NCBI GenBank assembly: GCA_037013495.1
Contig: CM072803.1
Location: forward strand, 53,147,627-53,211,626
DNA length: 64,000 nt
Direction: 5' to 3'
Origin: Hippophae tibetana
Taxonomy: Eukaryota > Streptophyta > Magnoliopsida > Rosales > Elaeagnaceae
Made by a program: the position numbers and the translations under genes. The notes under the pieces are model-generated. The model saw only the letters and a program-made list of their open reading frames with translations, did no database searches and was not told the origin of the DNA. Below, piece by piece: positions 38,992 to 51,599 of this stretch (positions are counted from its first letter, which is position 1; every line of letters begins with the position of its first letter).

Positions 38992-41186
38992 TAAGTCTTA
39001 ATTCCCACCAAAATCAAATTAATTCAAATATTTCTCCCTCTTCCCCAAGGGAAAAACGTGACGGCTATAGGTGGTTTTAGACATTATTTGGTAAATTCGT
39101 GTTTCGTAGCATGAACCATATCCATAGGGGATAAACATAATATTTTCAATCTTATTTAATTGCTTCTTACTCATAAAATGGGTTTTGTAAACTAGATTCT
39201 TAAGAGGAAAGACACAACCAAATTTAATTTCAATACGGTGCATTCTAACACAACCAGAATAACTTTTAAATAAATTGAGAATATTGATGTCATAAATGAG
39301 TTAAAAATGAGAAATATTGATATCTTATATGAAATAATGATCAAAATTTCAAACGTTTCATATATTTATATTTCAAGTCGTAATAAATTCCATGTAAATA
39401 TATCATAATTATAATGATAAAAAATTTGGAGTATTTATTCACCCAAAATTATTTGTAAAATAGAAATGAGAAAATGTTTAAGTTTTCTTTTCCACTTATT
39501 TATTTTTCCCAATAATATATCATTATTTTGTTTCATTCGTAAGTCTTATTTCCCACCAAAATCAAATTAATTCAAATATTTTTCCCTCTACCCCAAGGGA
39601 AAAAGGTGATGGTTAGAGGTGGTTTTAGACATTATTTGGTAACTTTTTGGTACGTAGCATGAACCATATCCATAGGGGATAAGCATAATATTTCCAATCT
39701 TATTTATTTGCTTCTTACTCATAAAATGGGTTTTGTAAACTAGATTCTTAGGAGGAAAGACACAACCAAATTTAATTTCAATATGGTGCAATCTAATACA
39801 ACCAGAATAACTTTTAAATAAATTGAGAATATTGATGTCATAAATGAGTTAAAAATGAGAAATATTGATCTCTTATATGAAATAATGATCAAAATTTCAA
39901 ACGTTTCATAGATTTATATTTCAAGTCGTAATAAATTCCATGTAAATATATCATAATTATAATGATAAAACTTTTGGAGTATTTTTTCACCCACAAATTA
40001 TTTGTAAAATAGAAATGAGAAAATGTTTAAGTTTTCTTTTCCACTTATTTATTTTTCCCAATATTCTATCATTATTTTGTTTCATTTGCAAGTCTTAATT
40101 CCCACCAAAATCAAATTAATTCAAATATTTCTCCCTCTTCCCCAAGGAAAAACGTGATAGCTAGAGGTGGTTTTAGACATTATTTGGTAACTTCTTGGCA
40201 CGTAGCATGAACCATATCCATAGGGGATATGCATAATATTTCCAATCTTCTTCATTTGCTTCTTACTCATAAAATGGGTTTTGTAAACTAGATTCTTAGG
40301 AGGAAAGACACAACCAAATTTAATTTCAATACGGTGCATTTTAACACAACGAGAATAACTTTTAAATAAATTGAGAATATTGATTTCATAAATCAGTTAA
40401 AAATGAGAAATATTGATCTCTTATACGAAATAATGATCAAAATTTCAAAAGTTTCATAGTTTTATATTTCAAGTCGTAATAAATTCCATGTAAATATATC
40501 ATAATTATAATAATAAAAAATTTGGAGTATTTATTCACCCACAAATTATTTGTAAAATAGAAATGAGAAAATGTTTAAGGTTTCTTTTCCACTTATTTAT
40601 TTTTCCCAATAATATATCATTATTTTGTTTCATTCGTAAGTCTTAATTCCCACCAAAATCAAATTAATTCAAATATTTCTCCCTCTTCCCCATGGGAAAA
40701 AGGTGATGGTTAGAGGTGGTTTTAGACATTATTTGGTAACTTTTTGGTACGTAGCATGAACCATATCCATAGGGGATAAGCATAATATTTCCAATCTTAT
40801 TTATTTGCTTCTTACACATAAAATGGGTTTTGTAAACTAGATTCTTAGGAGGAAAGACACAACCAAATTTAATTTCAATACGGTGCATTCTAACACAACC
40901 AGAATAACTTTTAAATAAATTGAGAATATTTATTTCATAAATCAGTTAAAAATGAGAAATATTGATCTCTTATACGAAATAATGATCAAAATTTCAAACG
41001 TTTCATAGTTTTATATTTTAAAGTCGAAATAAATTCCATGTAAATATATCATAATTATAATGATAAAATATTTGGAGTATTTATTCACCCACAAATTATT
41101 TGTAAAATAGAAATGAGAAAATGTTTAAGTTTTCTTTTCCACTTATTTATTTTTCCCAACATTCTATCATTATTTTGTTTCATTTG
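38992..41186. repeat. 4-monomer block, first copy
   Basis: Starts: 38992, 39540, 40089, 40637. The block recurs at 42833-45027 at +3841 to +3842 bp. Shared markers include CTTGGCACGTAGC and AATCTTCTTCATTTGC (third monomer) and CCCCATGGGAAAAAGG with TTCTTACACATAAAATGG (fourth). The copies are less alike than the A-E units: this one has private changes such as GATAAACATAATATTTTC near 39131, CACCCAAAATTATTT near 39441 (lacking 3 bases) and GGGGATATGCAT near 40221. Confidence 0.85.
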
Positions 41187-43381
41187 TAAGTCTTAATTCC
41201 CACCAAAATCAAATTAATTCAAATATTTCTCCCTCTTCCCCAAGGAAAAACGTGATAGTTAGAGGTGGTTTTAGACATTATTTGGTAACTTCTTGGTACG
41301 TAGCATGAACCATATCCATAGGGGATAAGCATAATATTTACAATCTTATTTATTTGCTTCTTACTCATAAAATGGGTTTTGTAAACTAGATTCTTAGGAG
41401 GAAAGACACAACCAAATTTAATTTCAATACGGTGCAATCTAACAAAACCAGAATAACTTTTAAATAAATTGAGAATAATGATTTCATAAATGAGTTAAAA
41501 ATGAGAAATATTGATCTCTTATACGAAATAATGATCAAAATTTCAAACGTTTCATAGATTTATATTTCAAGTCGAAATAAATTCCATGTAAATATATCAT
41601 AATTATAATGATAAAATATTTGGAGTATTTATTCACCCACAAATTATTTGTAAAATAGAAATGAGAAAATGTTTAAGTTTTCTTTTCCACTTATTTATTT
41701 TTCCCAACATTCTATCATTATTTTGTTTCATTTGTAAGTCTTAATTCCCACCAAAATCAAATTAATTCAAATATTTCTCCCTCTTCCCCAAGGGAAAAAC
41801 GTGACGGCTATAGGTGGTTTTAGACATTATTTGGTAAATTCGTGTTTCGTAGCATGAACCATATCCATAGGGGATAAGCATAATATTTCCAATCTTATTT
41901 AATTGCTTCTTACTCATAAAATGGGTTTTGTAAACTAGATTCTTAGGAGGAAAGACACAACCAAATTTAATTTCAATACGGTGCATTCTAACACAACCAG
42001 AATAACTTTTAAATAAATTGAGAATATTGATGTTATAAATGAGTTAAAAATGAGAAATATTGATATCTTATATGAAATAATGATCAAAATTTCAAACGTT
42101 TCATAGATTTATATTTCAAGTCGTAATAAATTCCATGTAAATATATCATAATTATAATGATAAAAAATTTGGAGTATTTATTCACCCACAAATTATTTGT
42201 AAAATAGAAATGAGAAAATGTTTAAGTTTTCTTTTCCACTTATTTATTTTTCCCAATAATATATCATTATTTTGTTTCATTCGTAAGTCTTATTTCCCAC
42301 CAAAATCAAATTAATTCAAATATTTTTCCCTCTTCCCCAAGGGAAAAAGGTGATGGTTAGAGGTGGTTTTAGACATTATTTGGTAACTTTTTGGTACGTA
42401 GCATGAACCATATCCATAGGGGATAAGCATAATATTTACAATCTTATTTATTTGCTTCTTACTCATAAAATGGGTTTTGTAAACTAGATTCTTAGGAGGA
42501 AAGACACAACCAAATTTAATTTCAATACGGTGCAATCTAACAAAACCAGAATAAGTTTTAAATAAATTGAGAATAATGATTTCATAAATGAGTTAAAAAT
42601 GAGAAATATTGATCTCTTATACGAAATAATGATCAAAATTTCAAACGTTTCATAGATTTATATTTCAAGTCGAAATAAATTCCATGTAAATATATCATAA
42701 TTATAATGATAAAATATTTGGAGTATTTATTCACCCACAAATTATTTGTAAAATAGAAATGAGAAAATGTTTAAGTTTTCTTTTCCACTTATTTATTTTT
42801 CCCAACATTCTATCATTATTTTGTTTCATTTGTAAGTCTTAATTCCCACCAAAATCAAATTAATTCAAATATTTCTCCCTCTTCCCCAAGGGAAAAACGT
42901 GACGGCTATAGGTGGTTTTAGACATTATTTGGTAAATTCGTGTTTCGTAGCATGAACCATATCCATAGGGGATAAGCATAATATTTCCAATCTTATTTAA
43001 TTGCTTCTTACTCATAAAATGGGTTTTGTAAACTAGATTCTTAGGAGGAAAGACACAACCAAATTTAATTTCAATACGGTGCATTCTAACACAACCAGAA
43101 TAACTTTTAAATAAATTGAGAATATTGATGTTATAAATGAGTTAAAAATGAGAAATATTGATATCTTATATGAAATAATGATCAAAATTTCAAACGTTTC
43201 ATAGATTTATATTTCAAGTCGTAATAAATTCCATGTAAATATATCATAATTATAATGATAAAAAATTTGGAGTATTTATTCACCCACAAATTATTTGTAA
43301 AATAGAAATGAGAAAATGTTTAAGTTTTCTTTTCCACTTATTTATTTTTCCCAATAATATATCATTATTTTGTTTCATTCG
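41187..43381. repeat. 2-monomer higher-order repeat, two units (about 1097 bp)
   Basis: Starts: 41187, 41735, then 42284, 42833. The first monomer of each pair shares AATATTTACAATC, CTAACAAAACCAG, GAGAATAATGATTTC and AAGTCGAAATAAATTCC. The second shares CGGCTATAGG, TTCGTGTTTCGTAGC and GATGTTATAAATGAG. The monomer at 42284 has the head of the 39540 type (TTTTTCCCTC, TATTTCCC), so the dimer formed by exchange between different types. The second unit's last monomer also begins the repeat of the 4-monomer block. Confidence 0.85.
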
Positions 43382-45027
43382 TAAGTCTTATTTCCCACCA
43401 AAATCAAATTAATTCAAATATTTTTCCCTCTTCCCCAAGGGAAAAAGGTGATGGTTAGAGGTGGTTTTAGACATTATTTGGTAACTTTTTGGTACGTAGC
43501 ATGAACCATATCCATAGGGGATAAGCATAATATTTCCAATCTTATTTATTTGCTTCTTACTCATAAAATGAGTTTTGTAAACTAGATTCTTAGGAGAAAA
43601 GACACAACCAAATTTAATTTCAATATGGTGCAATCTAACACAACCAGAATAACTTTTAAATAAATTGAGAATATTGATGTCATAAATGAGTTAAAAATGA
43701 GAAATATTGATCTCTTATATGAAATAATGATCAAAATTTCAAACATTTCATAGATTTATATTTCAAGTCCTAATAAATTCCATGTAAATATATCATAATT
43801 ATAATGATAAAAAATTTGGAGTATTTATTCACCCACAAATTATTTGTAAAATAGAAATGAGAAAATGTTTAAGTTTTCTTTTCCACTTATTTATTTTTCC
43901 CAATATTCTATCATTATTTTGTTTGATTTGCAAGTCTTAATTCCCACCAACATCAAATTAATTCAAATATTTCTCCCTCTTCCCCAAGGAAAAACGTGAT
44001 AGCTAGAGGTGGTTTTAGACATTATTTGGTAACTTCTTGGCACGTAGCATGAACCATATCCATAGGGGATAAGCATAATATTTCCAATCTTCTTCATTTG
44101 CTTCTTACTCATAAAATGGGTTTTGTAAACTAGATTCTTAGGAGGAAAGACACAACCAAATTTAATTTCAATACGGTGCATTTTAACACAACGAGAATAA
44201 CTTTTAAATAAATTGAGAATATTGATTTCATAAATCAGTTAAAAATGAGAAATATTGATCTCTTATACGAAATAATAATCAAAATTTCAAAAGTTTCATA
44301 GTTTTATATTTCAAGTCGTAATAAATTCCATGTAAATATATCATAATTATAATAATAAAAAATTTGGAGTATTTATTCACCCACAAATTATTTGTAAAAT
44401 AGAAATGAGAAAATGTTTAAGGTTTCTTTTCCACTTATTTATTTTTCCCAATAATATATCATTATTTTGTTTCATTCGTAAGTCTTAATTCCCACCAAAA
44501 TCAAATTAATTCAAATATTTCTCCCTCTTCCCCATGGGAAAAAGGTGATGGTTAGAGGTGGTTTTAGACATTATTTGGTAACTTTTTGGTACGTAGCATG
44601 AACCATATCCATAGGGGATAAGCATAATATTTCCAATCTTATTTATTTGCTTCTTACACATAAAATGGGTTTTGTAAACTAGATTCTTAGGAGGAAAGAC
44701 ACAACCAAATTTAATTTCAATACGGTGCATTCTAACACAATCAGAATATCTTTTAAATAAATTGAGAATATTTATTTCATATATCAGTTAAAAATGAGAA
44801 ATATTGATCTCTTATACGAAATAATGATCAAAATTTCAAACGTTTCATAGTTTTATATTTCAAGTCGTAATAAATTCCATGTAAATATATAATAATTATA
44901 ATGATAAAAAAATTGGAGTATTTATTCACCCACAAATTATTTGTAAAATAGAAATGAGAAAATGTTTAAGGTTTCTTTTCCACTTATTTATTTTTCCCAA
45001 TAATATATCATTATTTTGTTTCATTCG
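42833..45027. repeat. 4-monomer block, second copy
   Basis: Starts: 42833, 43382, 43931, 44479. It is collinear with 38992-41186 until about 44740, where this copy reads ACAATCAGAATATC and TTCATATATCAG, while the first copy reads ACAACCAGAATAAC and TTCATAAATCAG. The monomer at 43931 has a private CACCAACATC and is preceded by GTTTGATTTGCAAG. Confidence 0.83.
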
Positions 45028-46674
45028 TAAGTCTTAATTCCCACTAAAATCAAATTAATTCAAATATTTCTCCCTCTTCCCTAAGGGAAAAAGGTGATGG
45101 TTAGAGGTGGTTTTAGACATTATTTGGTAACTTTTTGGTACGTAGCATGAACCATATCCATAGGGGATAAGCATAATATTTCCAATCTTATTTATTTGCT
45201 TCTTACACATAAAATGGGTTTTGTAAACTAGATTCTTAGGAGGAAAGACACAACCAAATTTAATTTCAATACGGTGCATTCTAACACAATCAGAATATCT
45301 TTTAAATAAATTGAGAATATTTATTTCATATATCAGTTAAAAATGAGAAATATTGATATCTTATATGAAATAATGATCAAAATTTCAAACGTTTCATAGA
45401 TTTATATTTCAAGTCGTAATAAATTCCATGTAAATATATCATAATTATAATGATAAAAAATTTGGAGTATTTATTCACCCACAAATTATTTGTAAAATAG
45501 AAATGAGAAAATGTTTAAGTTTTCTTTTCCACTTATTTATTTTTCCCAATAATATATCATTATTTTGTTTCATTCGTAAGTCTTATTTCCCACCAAAATC
45601 AAATTAATTCAAATATTTTTCCCTCTTCCCCAAGGGAAAAAGGTGATGGTTAGAGGTGGTTTTAGACATTATTTGGTAACTTTTTGGTACGTAGCATGAA
45701 CCATATCCATAGGGGATAAGCATAATATTTCCAATCTTATTTATTTGCTTCTTACTCATAAAATGAGTTTTGTAAACTAGATTCTTAGGAGAAAAGACAC
45801 AACCAAATTTAATTTCAATATGGTGCAATCTAACACAACCAGAATAACTTTTAAATAAATTGAGAATATTGATGTCATAAATGAGTTAAAAATGAGAAAT
45901 ATTGATCTCTTATATGAAATAATGATCAAAATTTCAAACATTTCATAGATTTATATTTCAAGTCCTAATAAATTCCATGTAAATATATCATAATTATAAT
46001 GATAAAAAATTTGGAGTATTTATTCACCCACAAATTATTTGTAAAATAGAAATGAGAAAATGTTTAAGTTTTCTTTTCCACTTATTTATTTTTCCCAATA
46101 TTCTATCATTATTTTGTTTCATTTGCAAGTCTTAATTCCCACCAAAATCAAATTAATTCAAATATTTCTCCCTCTTCCCCAAGGGAAAAACGTGACGGCT
46201 ATAGGTGGTTTTAGACATTATTTGGTAAATTCGTGTTTCGTAGCATGAACCATATCCATAGGGGATAAGCATAATATTTCCAATCTTATTTAATTGCTTC
46301 TTACTCATAAAATGGGTTTTGTAAACTAGATTCTTAGGAGGAAAGACACAACCAAATTTAATTTCAATACGGTGCAATCTAACAAAACCAGAATAACTTT
46401 TAAATAAATTGAGAATAATGATTTCATAAATGAGTTAAAAATGAGAAATATTGATCTCTTATACGAAATAATGATCAAAATTTCAAACGTTTCATAGATT
46501 TATATTTCAAGTCGAAATAAATTCCATGTAAATATATCATAATTATAATGATAAAATATTTGGAGTATTTATTCACCCACAAATTATTTGTAAAATAGAA
46601 ATGAGAAAATGTTTAAGGTTTCTTTTCCACTTATTTATTTTTCCCAATAATATATCATTATTTTGTTTCATTCG
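45028..46674. repeat. 3-monomer higher-order repeat, unit 1 (1647 bp)
   Basis: Starts: 45028, 45577, 46126. Markers: CCCACTAAAATC and CCCTAAGGG in the first; TAAGTCTTATTTCCC, AAAATGAGTTTTG and CTTAGGAGAAAAG in the second; GCAAGTCTTAATT, CGGCTATAGG and TTCGTGTTTCG in the third. Unit 2 follows directly at +1647 bp. The second monomer is nearly the same as that at 43382, linking this unit to the neighbouring block. Confidence 0.88.
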
Positions 46675-48321
46675 TAAGTCTTAATTCCCACTAAAATCAA
46701 ATTAATTCAAATATTTCTCCCTCTTCCCTAAGGGAAAAAGGTGATGGTTAGAGGTGGTTTTAGACATTATTTGGTAACTTTTTGGTACGTAGCATGAACC
46801 ATATCCATAGGGGATAAGCATAATATTTCCAATCTTATTTATTTGCTTCTTACACATAAAATGGGTTTTGTAAACTAGATTCTTAGGAGGAAAGACACAA
46901 CCAAATTTAATTTCAATACGGTGCATTCTAACACAATCAGAATATCTTTTAAATAAATTGAGAATATTTATTTCATATATCAGTTAAAAATGAGAAATAT
47001 TGATATCTTATATGAAATAATGATCAAAATTTCAAACGTTTCATAGATTTATATTTCAAGTCGTAATAAATTCCATGTAAATATATCATAATTATAATGA
47101 TAAAAAATTTGGAGTATTTATTCACCCACAAATTATTTGTAAAATAGAAATGAGAAAATGTTTAAGTTTTCTTTTCCACTTATTTATTTTTCCCAATAAT
47201 ATATCATTATTTTGTTTCATTCGTAAGTCTTATTTCCCACCAAAATCAAATTAATTCAAATATTTTTCCCTCTTCCCCAAGGGAAAAAGGTGATGGTTAG
47301 AGGTGGTTTTAGACATTATTTGGTAACTTTTTGGTACGTAGCATGAACCATATCCATAGGGGATAAGCATAATATTTCCAATCTTATTTATTTGCTTCTT
47401 ACTCATAAAATGAGTTTTGTAAACTAGATTCTTAGGAGAAAAGACACAACCAAATTTAATTTCAATATGGTGCAATCTAACACAACCAGAATAACTTTTA
47501 AATAAATTGAGAATATTGATGTCATAAATGAGTTAAAAATGAGAAATATTGATCTCTTATATGAAATAATGATCAAAATTTCAAACATTTCATAGATTTA
47601 TATTTCAAGTCCTAATAAATTCCATGTAAATATATCATAATTATAATGATAAAAAATTTGGAGTATTTATTCACCCACAAATTATTTGTAAAATAGAAAT
47701 GAGAAAATGTTTAAGTTTTCTTTTCCACTTATTTATTTTTCCCAATATTCTATCATTATTTTGTTTCATTTGCAAGTCTTAATTCCCACCAAAATCAAAT
47801 TAATTCAAATATTTCTCCCTCTTCCCCAAGGGAAAAACGTGACGGCTATAGGTGGTTTTAGACATTATTTGGTAAATTCGTGTTTCGTAGCATGAACCAT
47901 ATCCATAGGGGATAAGCATAATATTTCCAATCTTATTTAATTGCTTCTTACTCATAAAATGGGTTTTGTAAACTAGATTCTTAGGAGGAAAGACACAACC
48001 AAATTTAATTTCAATACGGTGCATTCTAACACAACCAGAATAACTTTTAAATAAATTGAGAATATTGATGTCATAAATGAGTTAAAAATGAGAAATATTG
48101 ATATCTTATATGAAATAATGATCAAAATTTCAAACGTTTCATAGATTTATATTTCAAGTCGTAATAAATTCCATGTAAATATATCATAATTATAATGATA
48201 AAAAATTTGGAGTATTTATTCACCCACAAATTATTTGTAAAATAGAAATGAGAAAATGTTTAAGGTTTCTTTTCCACTTATTTATTTTTCCCAATAATAT
48301 ATCATTATTTTGTTTCATTCG
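46675..48321. repeat. 3-monomer higher-order repeat, unit 2 (1647 bp)
   Basis: Starts: 46675, 47224, 47773. It matches unit 1 through most of its length, but the second half of its last monomer differs. Unit 1 ends AACAAAACCAG, GAGAATAATGATTTC and TCGAAATAAATTCC, and unit 2 ends AACACAACCAG, GATGTCATAAATGAG and GATATCTTATATG. Both units end with AAGGTTTCTTTTCC. Confidence 0.88.
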
Positions 48322-49404
48322 TAAGTCTTAATTCCCACCAAAATCAAATTAATTCAAATATTTTTCCCTCTTCCCCAAGGGAAAAAGGTGATGGTTAGAG
48401 GTGGTTTTAGACATTATTTGGTAACTTTTTGGTACGTAGCATGAACCATATCCATAGGGGATAAGCATAATATTTCCAATCTTATTTATTTGCTTCTTAC
48501 TCATAAAATGGGTTTTGTAAACTAGATTCTTAGGAGGAAAGACACAACCAAATTTAATTTCAATACGGTGCATTCTAACACAATCAGAATATCTTTTAAA
48601 TAAATTGAGAATATTTATTTCATATATCAGTTAAAAATGAGAAATATTGATCTCTTATACGAAATAATGATCAAAATTTCAAACGTTTCATAGTTTTATA
48701 TTTTAAAGTCGAAATAAATTCCATGTAAATATATCATAATTATAATGATAAAATATTTGGAGTATTTATTCACCCACAAATTATTTGTAAAATAGAAATG
48801 AGAAAATGTTTAAGTTTTCTTTTCCACTTATTTATTTTTCCCAATATTCTATCATTATTTTGTATCATTTGTAAGTCTTAATTCCCACCAAAATCAAATT
48901 AATTCAAATATTTCTGCCTCTTCCCCAAGGGAAAAACGTGACGGCTATAGGTGGTTTTAGTTCGTGTTTCGTAGCATGAACCATATCCATAGGGGATAAG
49001 CATAATATTTCCAATCTTATTTATTTGCTTCTTACTCATAAAATGGGTTTTGTAAACTAGATTCTTAGGAGGAAAGACACAACCAAATTTAATTTCAATA
49101 TGGTGCAATCTAACACAACCAGAATAACTTTTAAATAAATTGAGAATATTGATGTCATAAATGAGTTAAAAATGAGAAATATTGATCTCTTATATGAAAT
49201 AATGATCAAAATATCAAACGTTTCATAGTTTTGAATTTCAAGTCGTAATAAATTCCATTTAAATATATCATAATTATAATGGTAAAAAATTTGTAGTATT
49301 TATTCAGCAACAAATTATTTCAAAATAGAAATGAGAAAATGTTTAAATTTTCTTTTCCACTTATTTATTTTTCCCAATATTCTATCATTATTTTGTTTCA
49401 TTCG
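48322..49404. repeat. Two single monomers, the second with a 15-bp deletion and a type-1/type-2 switch
   Basis: Starts: 48322 (550 bp) and 48872 (533 bp). The tail of 48322 has TATTTTAAAGTCG and AAAATATTTGG, as in P (near 381-440) and the monomer at 40637. The monomer at 48872 lacks 15 bp between 48960 and 48961 (GGTTTTAG joined directly to TTCGTGTTTCG). It changes from type 1 (GATC near 49204) to type 2 (TTTTGAATTT, G at 49233) in the 25 bp between, then continues with CCATTTAAAT, AATGGTAAA and TTCAGCAAC. Confidence 0.85.
48960..48961. other. 15-bp deletion in monomer 48872
   Basis: Other monomers of this head variety read GGTTTTAG, then ACATTATTTGGTAAA, then TTCGTG. Here the middle 15 bases are missing, which accounts for the 533-bp monomer. 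No obvious microhomology was seen. The deletion is a multiple of three and so leaves the minus-strand reading frame open (69 codons). Confidence 0.88.
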
Positions 49405-51599
49405 TAACTCTTAATTCTCACCAAAAACAAATTAATTCAAATATTTCTCCCTCTTCCCCAAGGAAAAACGTGATAGCTAGAGGTGGTTTTAGACATTATT
49501 TGGTAACTTCTTGGTACGTAGCATTAACCATATCCATAGGGGATAAGCATAATATTTCCAATCTTATTTATTTGCTTCTTACTCAAAAAATGGGTTTTGT
49601 AAACTACATTCTTAGGAGGAAAGACACAACCAAATTTAATTTCAATACGGTGCATTTTAACACAACCATAATAACTTTTAAATAAATTGAGAATATTGAT
49701 TTCATAAATCAGTTAAAAATGAGAAATATTGATCTCTTATACGAAATAATGATCAAAATTTCAAACGTTTCATAGTTTTATATTTCAAGTCGTAATAAAT
49801 TCCATGTAAATATATAATAATTATAATGATAAAAAAATTGGAGTATTTATTCACCCACAAATTATTTGTAAAATAGAAATGAGAATATGTTTAAGTTTTC
49901 TTTTCCACTTATTTATTTTTCCCAATAATATATCATTATTTTGTTTCATTCGTAAGTCTTAATTCCCACTAAAATCAAATTAATTCAAATATTTCTCCCT
50001 CTTCCCTAAGGGAAAAAGGTGATGGTTAGAGGTGGTTTTAGACATTATTTGGTAACTTTTTGGTACGTAGCATGAACCATATCCATAGGGGATAAGAATA
50101 ATATTTCCAATCTTATTTATTTGCTTCTTACTCATAAAATGGGTTTTGTATACTACATTCGTAGGAGGAAAGAGATAACCAAATTTAATTTCTATAGAGT
50201 GCATTCCAACACTACAAAAATAACTTATAAACTAATTGAGAATATTGATATCATGAAATAGTTAAAAATGAGAAATATTGTTCTCTTATGCGAATTAATG
50301 CACAAAATTTCAAACTTTTCATAGTTTTGAATTTCAAGTCTTAATAAATTCCATTTAAATATATCATAATTATAATGGTAAAAAATTTGTAGTATTTATT
50401 CAGCAACAAATTATTTGGAAAATAGAAATGAGAAAATGTTTAAGTTTTCTTTTTCACTTATTTATTTTTTACAATATTCTATCATTATTTTGTTTCATTC
50501 GTAAGTCTTAATTCCTACCAAAATCAAATTAATTCAAATATTTCTCCCTCTTCCCCAAGGGAAAAACGTGATGGTTAAAGGTGGGTTTAGACATTATTTG
50601 CTAACTTCTTGGTACGTAGCATGAACCATATCCATAGGGGATAAGCATAATATTTCCAATCTAATTTATTTGCTTCTTACTCATAAAATGGGTTTTGTAA
50701 ACTAGATTCTTAGGAGGAAAAACACAACCAAATTTAATTTCAATACGGTGCAATCTAACACAACAGAAATAACTTTTAAATAAATTGAGAATATTGATGT
50801 CATGAATGAGTTAAAAATGAGAAATATTAATCTCTCATACGAAATAATGATCAAAATTTCAAACGTTTCATAGATTTATATTTCAAGTCGTAATAAATTC
50901 CATGTAAATATGTCATAATTATAATGATAAAACATTTGGAGTATTTATCCACACACAAATTATTTGTAAAATAGAAATGAGAAAATGTTGAAGTTTTATT
51001 TTCCGCTTATTTATTTTTCCCAATATTCTATCATTATTTTGTTTCATTCGTAAGTCTTAATTCCAGCCAAAATCAAATTAATTCAAATATTTCTCCCTCT
51101 TCCCCAAGGAAAAAACGTGATAGCTAGAGGTTGTTTTAGACATTATTTGGTAACTTCTTGGTACGTAGCATGAACCATATCCATAGGGGATAAGCATAAT
51201 ATTTCCAATCTTATTTATTTGCTTCTTACTCATAAAATGTGTTTTGTAAACTAGATTCATACGAGGAAAGAGATAACTAAATTTAATTTCAATACAGTGC
51301 ATTCTAACACAACGAAAATAACTTATAAACTAATTGAGAATATTGATGACATGAAAGAGTTAAAAATGAGAAATATTGTTCTCTTATGCGAAATAATGAA
51401 CAAAATTTCAAACGTTTCATTGTTTTGAATTTCAAGTCATAATAAATTCCAATTAAATATATCATAATTATAATGGTAAAAAATTTGCAGTATTTATTCT
51501 GCAACAAATTATTTGTAAAGTAGAAATGAGAAAATGTTTAAGTTTTCTTTTCCACTTATTTATTTTTCCCAATATTCTATCATTATTTTGTTTCCTTCT
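49405..51599. repeat. Diverged monomers without clear higher-order unit
   Basis: Starts: 49405, 49953, 50502, 51051. Each has private changes: TAACTCTTAATTCTCACC and ACCATAATAAC in the first; GATAAGAATAATATT and TTTCTATAGAGTGC in the second, with a type-2 tail; GGTGGGTTTAG, TTGCTAACTTC and AAATATGTCATAATT in the third; AATTCCAGCC, AAAATGTGTTTTG and GATTCATACGAGG in the fourth, also with a type-2 tail. The B-C pair of the A-E unit resembles 49953-50502 (TTTTTTACAATATTC end, GTGATGGTTAAAGG head), so this may be a source or relative of that part. Confidence 0.8.

Noticed and set aside
46060..47895. Plus-strand open frames at 46060-46248, 47707-47895 and 49470-49685
   Set aside because: They appear only where particular variants remove a stop. 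They cross monomer boundaries or overlap the minus-strand frame, and the first two are the same sequence in two units of the trimer.
21112..51507. Minus-strand open frames at 21112-21330, 22791-22976 and 51304-51507
   Set aside because: These lie in type-2 tails, are rich in I, L, F, Y and K as expected from very AT-rich DNA, and are not conserved in other type-2 monomers.
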